Shown here one piece after another: positions 7,401-15,285 of a DNA stretch of 64,000 nucleotides. A program made the position numbers and the translations under genes. The notes under the pieces are model-generated. The model ran no database searches. It saw nothing but the letters and a program-made list of their open reading frames with translations, and was not told where the DNA came from. The stretch is from Symsagittifera roscoffensis (taxonomy: Eukaryota > Xenacoelomorpha > Acoela > Convolutidae), in the NCBI RefSeq assembly GCF_963678635.1, contig NC_087068.1, positions 49,993,724 to 50,057,723 on the forward strand, given 5' to 3'. How positions within the stretch are numbered: position 1 is the first letter of the stretch; every line of letters begins with the position of its first letter.

Positions 7401-10354
7401 TGGCAGACACCAAGTTAGAAATGGAAGTAATCAGTCAATGTGGATCTGGAGGACTTGAAGATTACAGGCCCTCGCGAATCAACATGGCCAAGTTGAAACT
7501 GGAAGGACAACTCGACGTGGTCGAGTACAGTCGAATAACTGTGCCGGAATCGGTCCACATGGGAGATCCGGCAGGGGGTTATGTGGAAATGTTGAAAGCG
7601 AGGAACTCCGCGAGAGGGCACCTGATGGCTTGGAACGAGAAGCGAGCCATGCAAGAATACTTGAAGGGGCTTACGGAGAACTCCAACTTCAATCGAAAAG
7701 AATATGGGACAGTAATGTCATCAGAAGCGAACGAAATTGGATTAGAAAAGTTGCTAGAGATTTCTTGGAGGGCGGCCCTCCAGAAATACTTTGATGAGAC
7801 GATGAATGCACCTGCGACTGTAGCAGCATACCTGGCTCATCCTTGCGTGAGAACTGATCTGCAAGTACGACTGGCTTGGTGCTTGATGGGCATCAAAAGG
7901 GCGGAGTATGAAGCCAGCAACGACTCGAAATCACGAGAACAGGAGCTAGAATTGATGGAAGCTTTACGAACATTGATCTCAAAAGACGATTCAGCGATAG
8001 CATGGGCTAAACGGAAGGATGCCCTTTGCTTTGTCAGGTTTGTGGTGGATCGCATCCCCACTCCTGTGTTGGGAGAATGTATAAAGATCATTCGGGAAAA
8101 GGGAGTTGATTGCGAAAGGAACTTCCTTAGGGCACTCCTAGAGCTATATCAGGACATGCCATTGACCGTGCCAAACAAGGAGTCGAATGATATGGAAAGC
8201 TATCGCAAGTTGGAAGAAGTGAGAAGATACTCCAACAAAGAATTGAAAGTGAGTCGAGACTTGATTGAAGCGGTCAGAGGACAAAAAGAGTTTGCAACCC
8301 TAGGGAGACTGAAGTCGTTCCAATACGTGTCTGGCATACCAGGGATGGCGTATAATCCCTTCGTGAACGAAGAAGCCAGGGAAGCATACTTCGACTACGA
8401 GCAAGTCACAGTGCTCAACTTCTGGGTTGAACGAATTAAGGAGATCGGAATGCTGATGGTGGAACAACCCAAGCTGGGAATTATTTTGGAGGAACGAGTA
8501 GTCGAACCCTCGATTCCCGAGCTAAAAGGGCAAGTGAGTTTTGATTGTGGTTCTTGGGACGGTCCCTTGAAAACCAGTCTAGTGGTGATGTGGGAACTCA
8601 TGAAGCCTTCCTGGTGTCCCCATCCTAACGCAGGCTTAATCTGGGACATGACCGCGGATGTCATATTGGAAAGGGATGATGATGCGAGTTTACATGATCT
8701 GGCCATGATACATCACCTGCTAAGCATGAGATTGATGAAGAAGAAGAGCAACCCGTCCACGGAGCTGTCCGAGGAAGGTACGTCGAGTGATTGGTTGGAG
8801 CAAGGCACATGCTTGGCTCAACACAGTGGGATGGAAGGACATGTTTGTAACGTGGGACACTGCCTGATTACGCTGAGCGAGCAGCATCGACAACTGGCAC
8901 GATTGTATGGAAGATTAAGCATGTCAGATAAGAGTGCCATGGAATTGGTCGCAGACTGCCATGGGGTGACGGACGTAAACCTGATCACAGCCTTGGGATT
9001 TTGTAGCATGACGAGTTCGATAGAATCGCTCGAGCGCTTGGAGCGTGCCCATGAGCTAGTGGCGTCCCTCAGCGTGGAGATATTCCCTGGAGCATTACAG
9101 ACAGAGCAAAAGATTGGAGGCTGGCGAGAAGCCCTAGAGAATGAAATGAATCTGAGGGATAGTGAAGCCTATCACAGACCTACTGGTTCAAAATATATGG
9201 TGGGTTCAAGCTCCGCGCCATACTGCAATAGCAAGTATCCTACGCACATGGTGGTGATGGATGCGAGGACGCAACAGGTGTTGGTTGACCAGCTTTTCTC
9301 TGTGCCAAAATGCGTGAGGTTGGCCAGAATGTCAGAGAGGTCATATGACTTGTTGGCAAAGATCTTTCGGGCAGTCCCGAAGAGATCCGAAGGCGAGTTG
9401 CAAGACGTTGTGGGTGAAGAGTTCATGATACTGAACGAAGGCAACGTGAGTGAGTTCCAGAAGCAGAAAGCGAGTGGAGCGTTACCCACTGAATTCCCCA
9501 CCATAGAAGAGAAAGACGATCTACATAGAATCCTGATGGAAGTGGAACCGTTGCTGGGAGCCTCAGGGTATCGAACCCGAAGGAACATAGTGAGAACCCA
9601 CGGGGAATATCCTTGCCACTGCTTAGCGCAGACGTTGTGGTACCCCAAACGTGGGAACCTGATCCTAATTTGGGACGTGGAGGAGTTGTACTCCACGGGG
9701 TTGCCCGATCAGAATCAACCAGTGTCAATCGTGGTGGTTAGCGCCATGCTAGCAGTGAGATGGTTGGAGGCTTATGCGGACACAAATGAGCAGGAGACGG
9801 CCGTGCCGACTCCTGAACAGCTGAGCAACGTGAAAATGAGTAGTGAATTGGATCTTTTCAGAACCACTTGCAAGGTTCTGAGAATACCTAAAGCCATTGA
9901 AAGAATATGGTCAAGGCAAAGATTGATGCCTTGGTTCCGTGCAGTGATGACATCTTGGATGTATGAACGCGCGAAGCGTCACATGTCAAGGAACACGGAA
10001 GCCTATCAATCTTTCCAGCTAGACATAGGACCAGGAGCCTATAAGAGAGCTTTCCTGACGCATAGAAACGCGGTCACCACTGCGGTGAAGCGAGTAGCTG
10101 GAGCGCCTTGTGTTACTGAAGATGAAAAGAAAGAGGTCTTAAGAGCTGACCTAGAACGAAACGTGAGCCTGTGTCTTCACAACAGCTTTTGCAGGAACCG
10201 GGAGCAGAAGGTGAATGTGGACTTACTACCTTGTTGCAAACCGAGGCTGTTGGAGCAGGAGGGTTGGGGCACGGCCCGCAACTCTCTGGACATGTTAGAG
10301 AAAGTTCTGGAAGACAGTGACGCTGAACATCAGGATGGAGAAATGATGGAATGA
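1487..10354 (+). CDS. Giant 2955-residue protein with tandem SGNH-hydrolase-like domains
   Basis: One uninterrupted frame, TGA at 10352-10354. I choose the ATG at 1487 (G at -3, G at +4); the frame is open back to 1421 but only through a TTG codon. In order: a small helical N-terminus; a coiled coil at about residues 150-225; a canonical SGNH/GDSL hydrolase domain at about 395-560 with Gly-Asp-Ser (402-404), a Gly-Gly block II, Gly-Thr-Asn-Asp (451-454) and Asp547-Gly-Val-His550, so the full Ser/Gly/Asn/Asp-His set is present; low-complexity linker; a second, degenerate SGNH-like domain at about 865-1050 with AGSDY (874-878), AGANDH (924-929) and an Asp/His pair near 1021-1028; long unrecognised helical segments; an acidic tract near 1690-1720; a basic tract near 1885-1920; a Cys/His cluster at 2442-2459; and a C-terminal C-x-H-x3-C-x13-CC cluster (2896-2917). 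SGNH proteins hydrolyse esters or act on carbohydrates; the substrate here is unknown. It follows the macro ORF and ends 7 bases before a polypurine tract, i.e. in env position of a putative LTR element. Decayed paralogues lie at 25050-64000 on the other strand. No family name is recognised for the whole protein. Confidence 0.8.
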   Translation: MGDTNELMEFLSASLGATLDEIYQRLIDCDFTREDPGLAMFVVALLNALGREGRGNRPTEVVLMLAFGESGTAERGRNRLMRWRRGEMSGHDLAREPGLGEQRDHRLGEMPLPVQPAQPLIGAKRQRDGPGPSHSVDSPTAAPPLKRVRVSEIEIQTSETIETLEKKERDQSELCAKLQEYRTIARERDEWKEKFEDLQVAYKEDEIKHLKELYMAKVSQVSPEILASMRSSEGSNDTRPRTTAQELCASRGPEVLDLHASKGHEAPQQTRPSASSQRFTIPDPSDTYLAPQFQESFNQVARAAMDEINRGTERTLARIVPSQRRDHSSDGSERATRTIACSAPGGVFKKSRVVDIRKNLMTRHQFTQVPAEHPRACLNDMSWNPATSDQVIPPGSRHLIIGDSLVRDLNEISVYGQTTTLSFGGASVAQVIKMMEFQGEDRLDTLIIMLGTNDVSRAPVTPENKWEPLLVCLLNELKEKYRPRLVILCTIPPNPLVGTTAADFMNGNVTRWNEMTRNLVRNNPGELRLLDLENMLRMTDHIELTRDGVHFNSQRGRHWINDVFQTQLREVEQELRATGSLARTNSTGGSRVRATVPESLANRLGPLATETVGAVTVAPSSNVRDRLGTAPPPRPQSIGSRLGRSVEQSNRNNSQTASRRNDSPATTNPASTAGSSTSTVPAEGIESGSRLLWNSSDPSHWGQYKTDMSAKLNMNTLTCREDVMRMTGGESPTVSRLYRIPGVDWLLAEQEKFSSSTSLRHADLDGLPHDNTFGPLNTRSLTDVRDRARERTPPVRKGKFQTENKPSNKHHKMFRQFSKPPGQTPGEYSRDYPRTTTVFGDDKRYGNLKAPVGDGLFAAYDPLDMKAAKYLVVAGSDYLYTPRSLFWPDVIFLTAPKLDWGQAIGMMISVRRVVSMEPQVIVVAGANDHLQSRGLLSRLTDGSIPSNEVIGEAIMTLLSAMAEVEAAARQRFTMNVVKVIFVLSPGYAALPEPLQFVYTMVTTIAEGIYNVIIPAPNRVVDPDNYYPHRSELPAVWSDISNAIQGLRDCSTTRLVLDEVLGLELSNFARLLKLRPGVGDDHLLVQQVADDLWFRQMDHKENEQGRMIRKNMTSAEEDLMAMALRTKPHNNIWLYLSPRLCTLGEDAFEHAPAIIKEIHAYLKSLLDARELAGGKMLKLMQDVNTMSLDKFQADVLATKAQYERSDAILGGMGVGWTPSFLSTCYPRASRNLIASFVKDIRKLSIGLVLALYVTFGHENFVKGPANLFTQALADLRLDGLLTLIAMTYGRLGDLLVLLRYPEQLQGPSREFNAQMETASLRKMKDWRTLLLQYLLQQNRSVTGEDKVATNASECKQYCGMPLLTDLAVMMRIDPLALVHGLREFVTVVYGPVMSFAFPDVQVKAYRNSVLYVNLVSVVDCSVLNWVEQSEQRKLASDDRLFGRIAEPGWVLMDFNNHFKCRMGREDLSHIQFNPKLWNLRPVVKDTGEAVGVPQLPGAYAHAKENQQTWLPGSRPLPDQCHRYPPIRRMLLGVTSPIIAPRIGAARDAEKRMQKWSGGMEPRFISWNVAAAHTFDFSFPDAWSRKKIKALPSRKPEVSAETWNEVYSSADDLSRLKWSGEAKVVMLEVASESRGGSYVTIEDLAPHGEELVEFLVDDELFYHAGDMAVPARPDSGADARQGPSGPRPKPDADDDELMDQDDNDEGTGSKTEKSGETDLGALERDLLEYRFSEDDDGEVDGSLLLMAPSSFMSPTKEASADLSPIDPISQARECRSRDPQKLLYESPRRRKIEESMKISFLSTLPEEEWERYQMELEGKTGAIWSRVNFMEKSWDVIRRYGTQSIMKVGLNQPIMREVLEKIVSSMESDVLTESVTEDSADDQHVAKKLPVRRARKGLKRLKGKTGSRAMNPKVVKSRANAVVTSLASAGRSGESGQGDTTTLTGGEKENLIPPMLLAGLTVTATRSKKTARTLADTKLEMEVISQCGSGGLEDYRPSRINMAKLKLEGQLDVVEYSRITVPESVHMGDPAGGYVEMLKARNSARGHLMAWNEKRAMQEYLKGLTENSNFNRKEYGTVMSSEANEIGLEKLLEISWRAALQKYFDETMNAPATVAAYLAHPCVRTDLQVRLAWCLMGIKRAEYEASNDSKSREQELELMEALRTLISKDDSAIAWAKRKDALCFVRFVVDRIPTPVLGECIKIIREKGVDCERNFLRALLELYQDMPLTVPNKESNDMESYRKLEEVRRYSNKELKVSRDLIEAVRGQKEFATLGRLKSFQYVSGIPGMAYNPFVNEEAREAYFDYEQVTVLNFWVERIKEIGMLMVEQPKLGIILEERVVEPSIPELKGQVSFDCGSWDGPLKTSLVVMWELMKPSWCPHPNAGLIWDMTADVILERDDDASLHDLAMIHHLLSMRLMKKKSNPSTELSEEGTSSDWLEQGTCLAQHSGMEGHVCNVGHCLITLSEQHRQLARLYGRLSMSDKSAMELVADCHGVTDVNLITALGFCSMTSSIESLERLERAHELVASLSVEIFPGALQTEQKIGGWREALENEMNLRDSEAYHRPTGSKYMVGSSSAPYCNSKYPTHMVVMDARTQQVLVDQLFSVPKCVRLARMSERSYDLLAKIFRAVPKRSEGELQDVVGEEFMILNEGNVSEFQKQKASGALPTEFPTIEEKDDLHRILMEVEPLLGASGYRTRRNIVRTHGEYPCHCLAQTLWYPKRGNLILIWDVEELYSTGLPDQNQPVSIVVVSAMLAVRWLEAYADTNEQETAVPTPEQLSNVKMSSELDLFRTTCKVLRIPKAIERIWSRQRLMPWFRAVMTSWMYERAKRHMSRNTEAYQSFQLDIGPGAYKRAFLTHRNAVTTAVKRVAGAPCVTEDEKKEVLRADLERNVSLCLHNSFCRNREQKVNVDLLPCCKPRLLEQEGWGTARNSLDMLEKVLEDSDAEHQDGEMME

Positions 10355-10361
10355 AGATGAC

Positions 10362-10388
10362 GGAGGAAGAGAAGAGAAGGAGAAAAAA
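10362..10388 (+). promoter_or_regulatory. Polypurine tract, candidate plus-strand primer of an LTR element
   Basis: 27 consecutive purines (GGAGGAAGAGAAGAG... ending in AAAAAA) begin 7 bases after the giant ORF's stop codon and are followed by CT and then TGATTGTC. In LTR retroelements a polypurine tract lies directly 5' of the 3' LTR, whose first bases are usually TG. The tract is seen; its role is inferred. Confidence 0.5.
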
Positions 10389-10390
10389 CT

Positions 10391-10634
10391 TGATTGTCTT
10401 TGTGTGTAAAAACTTGAACAAATCAACCAAGTTTTTGATTATTGAACTTGTGAAACTTTTTGTTTTGATTTAGTTTGGTCAGACCAAACTTTGAAAATTG
10501 TTGCAATTGTTAAAATTGTTGAAATTGTTGATTTTAGTTACTACTATCTATGTATGTATATAAGGAGCATAGGTGAGTATATTTACCTATTTATTCCCGA
10601 CTGAAGTTTTTAACCTGTGTAAGACACAAATTCA
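10391..10634 (+). repeat. Candidate LTR (about 244 bp)
   Basis: Proposed limits are TGATTGTC directly after the polypurine tract and ...AATTCA five bases before a possible primer-binding site. Inside are a near-perfect 19-bp palindrome AGTTTGGTCAGACCAAACT (10472-10490), a TATA box TATATAAG at 10557-10564, and start-site-like TTATTCCCGACTG about 30 bases downstream. The order enhancer/palindrome, TATA, short R-U5 is LTR-like. The matching partner LTR is outside the window, so the call rests on context only. An AG/GTGAGT just after the TATA box lies before any expected transcript start. Confidence 0.4.
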
Positions 10635-10639
10635 CTGTG

Positions 10640-10655
10640 TGGCGACATGGTAAGT
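10640..10655 (+). promoter_or_regulatory. Candidate tRNA primer-binding site overlapping a splice-donor consensus
   Basis: TGGCGACATGG begins with the TGG expected to pair with a tRNA CCA end, five bases after the proposed LTR end. It runs into CATG/GTAAGT, a strong 5' splice-site match with GT at 10650. A leader donor here in each element copy would pair naturally with the acceptor-like site at 1413 to make a spliced mRNA for the giant ORF. The priming tRNA is not identified. Confidence 0.35.
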
Positions 10656-11289
10656 TTGAGTAAACTCGCTCGAGAAGGGTGGGTAACTCAATAACTTTCC
10701 TAGCCACAGAGTTTCTTAGTTTTAATATTGAAAGGACCGCATAAATGACTAATTATACTTGGTGAGTGAAGTTAAGTTAATTTTAACGGGTGCGTGGCCG
10801 TGCCACGTCCCACTTTTTAATCAGAAGCGAAAAGAAGTTTTATGGCGAGATGACGTAAGTAGTCAGAAAGGAAATTTTATCTAGGACACTCCTCATGGTG
10901 CAACTTTTGTGAAAATGTTGAAAGGCAGTGAGATGTAGTACGATGCCATTTGTGAACACGTAGTGAGTTGAGGTGGAGTAGATAAATTTCATTTTCTTAT
11001 GCGATTTGTAAGATTGGTTACAGAAAACTGGATACCTACTTGACGATAACCCGGTGTTGTGCGATCAATAGGGACATTGATGGAGACTTGTCCGGGGAGT
11101 ATGTGCCATTCCGCCGGATGACACAGTATAACCTTCCCGCGACGAAAAAAAAAGTGACTAAAGGCCTTACGAACAGAAAAGTGTTGCGACGGAGGGTCAG
11201 AATGTTCTGGAATTTTTATTTTTAAAATTTCGATTTGAAGGAGAACATTTCTGAGAAATAGAAAAAAGACGGCCATTTTGAATAAAATA
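10656..11289. other. Non-coding stretch, possible 5' leader of a second broken element copy
   Basis: No convincing coding frame. It contains a small GC hairpin (CGTGGC-CGT-GCCACG, 10793-10807) and several GTGAGT/GTAAGT words. If 10391-10634 is an LTR, this is the leader of a tandem second copy cut off by the foldback element at about 11290; otherwise it is flanking DNA. Confidence 0.3.
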
Positions 11290-12706
11290 GAGAAAAATCA
11301 GAACGACGCCATATTTTGTGACGAACGGTTGTATCCGAGACGAGAAAATTACGGAGCCTCTTATCGTGGCAATAACACACGATAAGGACCTTAGTGACGG
11401 ATATTTGTGGAGACGGAGGCTTCAGTGGGGGGAAGAGAAATACCACGGAACCCTCCCGGGACACGAAATATAGGAGATAAGAGTGTTGTCTCAAGAAAAT
11501 CACGGGAGCGGAGGCTTGGTCCCCCAGAGACTGTTATATGTGAAGGGACTGTGTAAACTAGCCATAACAGTTGCTGTAATGTCCTAGATCTGAATTAAAC
11601 ACCGTTATTATTTAATATTTCAGAGCATGAGTAGATAGAGAAAGGAAAAGGTCAATCCATCTCCAATGGATTTAATATAAAACTGTCACACAAAAACATA
11701 TAGAAATAGGTGGTTCGAGCCGTGTTTTTAATGACAATCACGTAGTCTGAGGATCCGAGACTCAGCTATGTGGTTGTGTTCGCATGCAAACGAAAGCTGA
11801 TCAAAAGTCGTTTGACTGATGGCCTAAAAATAGTAACTTTTTACTTTGCCCTAAACAGACCAGAAAATCAACTGGCAAGGTCGAGACGGTGAAAAACCAG
11901 TGCATATGCTTAGGTTCTCACAAAGCTTGCTCAAAAAAAATTCTGTGGTGGTGCCGGCCGCGCCCTGAATCCCAAAAACTAGCGGTTGAAAAGGATGCCC
12001 AACATCTACATGTAACATTCGCCCAAATACTACACAGCGACGGAGCGTAGAAAAAGTACCTATTAACGACTGGCAGGCGTCAGTTACCTTAATACTACTC
12101 GTTTTTCACCGTCTCGACCTTGCCAGTTGATTTTCTGGTCTGTTTAGGGCTAAGTAAAAAGTTACTATTTTTAGGCCATCAGTCAAACGACTTTTGATCA
12201 GCTTTCGTTTACATGCGAACACAACCACATAGCTGAGTCTCGGATCCTCAGACTACGTGATTGCCATTAAAAACACGGCTCGAACCATCTATTTCAATAT
12301 GTTTTTGTGTGACAGTTCTATATTAAATCCATTGGAGTTGGATTGACCCTTTCCTCTTTCTAGCTACTCATATTCTAAAATATCAAATAATACCGGTGTT
12401 AATTCAAAGTTTCACGACATCCAAGTAGCTACAAATTCAGTTCTATATAGTCCCTTCACATACAACAGTCTCTGGGGGACCAAGCCTCTGCTCCCGTAAT
12501 CATCCCGAGATAACGTTCTTATCTCTTCCAATTTGTGGCACGGGAGGGTTCCGTGGAATATTCCTTCCCCACTGAAGCTTCCTTCTCCACTAATATCCAC
12601 TGCTAAGGATCTTATCGTGTGTTACTGCCACGATAAGAGACTCCGTTTTTTTCGTGTTCCCGCACGACCGTTTCTCACTATATTTGTCGTTGTTCTGTTT
12701 TTTCGT
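11290..12706. mobile_element. Foldback-type element with ~600-bp inverted arms
   Basis: Left arm about 11290-11898 and right arm about 12101-12706 are inverted copies. The inner ~100 bases differ by about one base (from GGTGAAAAAC at 11889-11898 to GTTTTTCACC at 12101-12110); the outer ends are more diverged. Both arms carry the word GGTTCGAGCC and a self-complementary CTTATCGTG...CACGATAAG motif. The 202-base loop (11899-12100) holds a piece of nuclease-type LINE plus about 90 bases of unknown sequence. There is no transposase frame, so it is non-autonomous. The right end abuts a duplicated word GCCAACCATCCTCGGT (12707-12722 and 12733-12748) in LINE sequence. It could also be an inverted duplication rather than a transposon. 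Confidence 0.6.
11903..12010 (-). pseudogene. Nuclease-type LINE 3' fragment inside the foldback loop
   Basis: About 107 bases starting CATATGCTTAGG match, with few changes, the minus-strand LINE 3' coding end found at 20158-20265. It is cut at both ends and matches the region coding the C-terminus beyond the nuclease-like motif. The following 90 bases to 12100 are not recognised. Confidence 0.6.
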
Positions 12707-13259
12707 GCCAACCATCCTCGGTTGAAAGACCATGCCAACCATCCTCGGTAACGTCTTTTCCGCACACGCATTTATGCCGTTCACATTTTTTTGATCCTAA
12801 TCGAAGTCCTATCGCAACTCTGAGTTGTTGGTTCGACAGTTTCAACCTTAAATATTTGCACGGTATGACATTCAACCATTGGGAGCCAAATATATCTTGG
12901 AACGCGTTGAACCTTTCTACGTCCGTTGGTTCGAGTTGTAAAATCAAGTCCGCAATTTCGCTGTCAAAAATTGGCTCCCTCCAATTTTTTGGGATTTCAT
13001 TTTCCGGAGCCATTTCAATTTTTCCAAGGTCAAACCACCGTTTAAGCGCATCATCATAGGTTCCATCCACATGCTCCAAACCAAAGATTTCGCTCAAGGC
13101 ATCTTTCGCTCCTACTGCTGAGGCTAAGAAAGCGGGTAAAGCGAGTAGACGAGCGGAAAAAACGCCCAAGCCTCCTTTGGCTGCCGGGAGAACTGCTTGT
13201 AAAAACTGGTTATCATCCATTTTTACGTTAGTGACCTTGCATAACGAATTCCTTAGTAA
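12707..13259 (-). pseudogene. Nuclease-type LINE fragment (C-terminal part of ORF)
   Basis: The minus-strand frame 13220-12678 reads from MDDNQFLQAVLPAA through a Cys-Val-Cys-Gly-Lys...Trp-His-Gly-Leu-Ser segment, the same protein region as in the array LINEs (for example 20391-21179) but more diverged from them than they are from each other. Unlike the array copies it reads without a stop through Ile-Gly-Leu-Arg into the Cys-rich motif, so it is a separate, less damaged lineage. It is split from its 3' part by the foldback arm and cut at the 5' side by the element at 13260. The 3' end contains a 26-bp local duplication. Confidence 0.65.
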
Positions 13260-13838
13260 CGAAATTTTGTGCCTTCTGTGCGTTTCTCTGTCTAAATTAA
13301 CCAGAAAACTGATGCAAAATTAATGCATTGATACGTCCATTGGTCAAAAGTAATGATATCGTTGCTTTTCATTTGAAAAACGTACAGCATGCTTAACAAA
13401 TAAAATAGGATTCATTTTTGATGTCAGATGAGTAGTAAAAATTCTGTAAAAAGATGTGTAGTAACAATACGGTTAACAAGTGTATTGACGAATAACGTAG
13501 AAATCGTCTAACCTATAGTCATATAATCCGACCATCTTGTAACGTATAATCTTATTTTTTGGAGTGTTAGTATGAAAAAAATTATCACGAAACTTGAGAT
13601 CGAAATAGCAATCGCTCGAACTTTTAGAGTGTTTTTGCTGCTTGATTTTATTTTTTACCAGAAAATCTCTAATTGCTCTCAGAAAACTTTCAACGTTGGA
13701 GGAAAGCTTCACTGTCTCGTATAATCCTACTATTTATCATACTATTTAATCCTACTATTTATCAAATAAAGTAATTTTGCATCAGTTTTCTGGTTAATTG
13801 AGACACAGAAACGCTGTTACAGAAGGCACAAAATTTCG
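13260..13838. mobile_element. 579-bp TIR element (MITE) inserted in the LINE fragment
   Basis: The ends are inverted repeats of about 62-68 bp: left begins CGAAATTTTGTGCCTTCTGT, right ends in its complement. The arms also share AATTAACCAGAAAACTGATG inside. The interior is AT-rich with no transposase; a 79-codon minus frame at 13473-13712 is probably chance. Flanks are GTAA and ATAA, so a short TA-rich target duplication is possible but not clean. Confidence 0.7.
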
Positions 13839-14116
13839 ATAATCGATACTACTATCGATAGCCTAATTGTTGTGATAAATTTATTAAATAGATTTGTCCA
13901 TTTCAAATTCACTTGCCGTGTAATTTCAGATAAATTGAGCTAGAGGACCGAATCGAAAAACATTAATAACAAGTCCCACGCCTCTAGATTCTATGTGAAG
14001 AGTGTTGACTGTTAATGGTTTTTATAATCGGAGCCAGCTCCCTGAAAGCCGCAACCGAAGTAGTCCTAAACGATTTGAAGAGAGTGTTATCCCGCATCAG
14101 CTTTGCATCGTAAGGA
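13839..14116. other. AT-rich spacer
   Basis: No coding frame recognised. A small palindromic run ATCGATACTACTATCGAT lies just outside the TIR element. From about 14030 the plus strand begins to look like the start of the decayed ORF that follows. Confidence 0.4.
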
Positions 14117-14536
14117 TTGAGTCTCAACTCCAAATCTATCCACAAAGTTTTGAACCTTGACTTTCTCTTAGAAAAAGGAAAACTACGTAAAGCAAGAGAC
14201 ATCATCCTTTGGCACGACGTGTTAAACAACACAATTACCAAACACAGACTGAACGATCAGAAAGCAGAAAAAGTCCCTAATCTGATCAATACGCTCAGAA
14301 AACATACCTGGCGAATTAAGGCGATTATTTGTTGCCGAAGAGAAAACGCGAAACATATTTTTGCAGAATTGAGAACATTGAATATTCTAGTAATACCAGC
14401 TGGAAGGAAATTAATTTCAAGTCGCAAACAGAAAGTGTGGTGTCACCAATCAAACCTCAGGAAAATACATCCCTCAACGAACTTGGAAATAAAGTTTTTG
14501 AAAACGATTCTTCAGCGGTTCAAAAACCTTGAATAA
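14117..14536 (+). pseudogene. Decayed ORF of unknown family, probably retroelement ORF1-like
   Basis: 139 codons containing DIILWHDVLNNTI, a Lys/Arg-rich helix, IKAIICCRREN and a C-terminal SRKQK. A second frame (14329-14532) becomes the more protein-like one towards the 3' end, indicating a frameshift. The order is reminiscent of small ORF1-type proteins of LINEs, but I cannot name the family. An A-rich stretch (14537-14640) follows, like an element tail, then the CR1-type element. Confidence 0.35.
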
Positions 14537-14702
14537 CTCAGAAAAAGAAAATCAAAGAAGAGAAGCGAAAAAAAAATACCAAGAGAAGCAGCCCTCAAAA
14601 GAAGAATAAGAAAAAAAAACAAGAAAAAGTAAGGTTAGATTATCTTTTTTATAGATTTTACTCTGGTAGCTACCTGGAATTTGTTGTTTCGGAGCGGCCT
14701 AG

Positions 14703-15247
14703 GTGAAGTCTGTAGAAATGAGTAACCGTACTTGGAGAAATAAAAACAAATCACAGGCCGATGATGCCTGGATTTGTGTTGATTGTAAAAAAGAATTCGG
14801 AGATCCAATGGATCAAGTAATGGAATGCGATAACTGCGCCAAATATTTATGTGCAAAATGCTTAAATATGCCACCGACAGTTTACGAACTCATGTCTAAA
14901 ACTAAGGGCATATCGTGTTGTGACACATGCACCCCCGTGTAAAAAGCCTAATTAAGGGTGCAACCGCTCCAAAAATGAATCCGAAGATAACTAAAATGAG
15001 GAACGACCTGGATAAGACAGTTGATTCCGTGAAGAGTCTAATGGAGGACTTCTACTACTTCATGAATGGAACGAACACCAAATCACTGTGCCAGTCGGTC
15101 ATATCTGGAAGTTTGACCTTGAGGAACACGAAAATACGTGGTTTTGGAATGAATTTTAATTTTTCAAAAATTCGAATGGAGCCTGTCATGCTCAGTTTTC
15201 TCGCGACAACTGAAAACATCAAATTAAAAATCAGAACAACCGAATAA
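14703..15247 (+). pseudogene. LINE ORF1 N-terminus with PHD finger
   Basis: Residues CVDCKKEFGDPMDQVMECDN, then C-x2-C, C-x2-C and a final C-x2-C give the Cys pattern of a PHD finger, known at the start of ORF1 in CR1-type LINEs. The spot where PHD fingers usually have a Trp before the last Cys pair is Ser-Cys-Cys here. The frame shifts near 14925: the continuation HPRVKSLIKG and a coiled-coil-like stretch lie in another frame to 15247. Acts in the retrotransposon RNP in intact relatives; non-functional here. Confidence 0.65.
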
Positions 15248-15285
15248 CAATTGCCGGAAAGTTGTCAAATATACACAGTGACTTA

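Noticed and set aside
1541-9728. Many antisense ORFs of 60-170 codons across the giant ORF
   Set aside because: They are shadows of one long G+C-richer frame; none has recognisable motifs.
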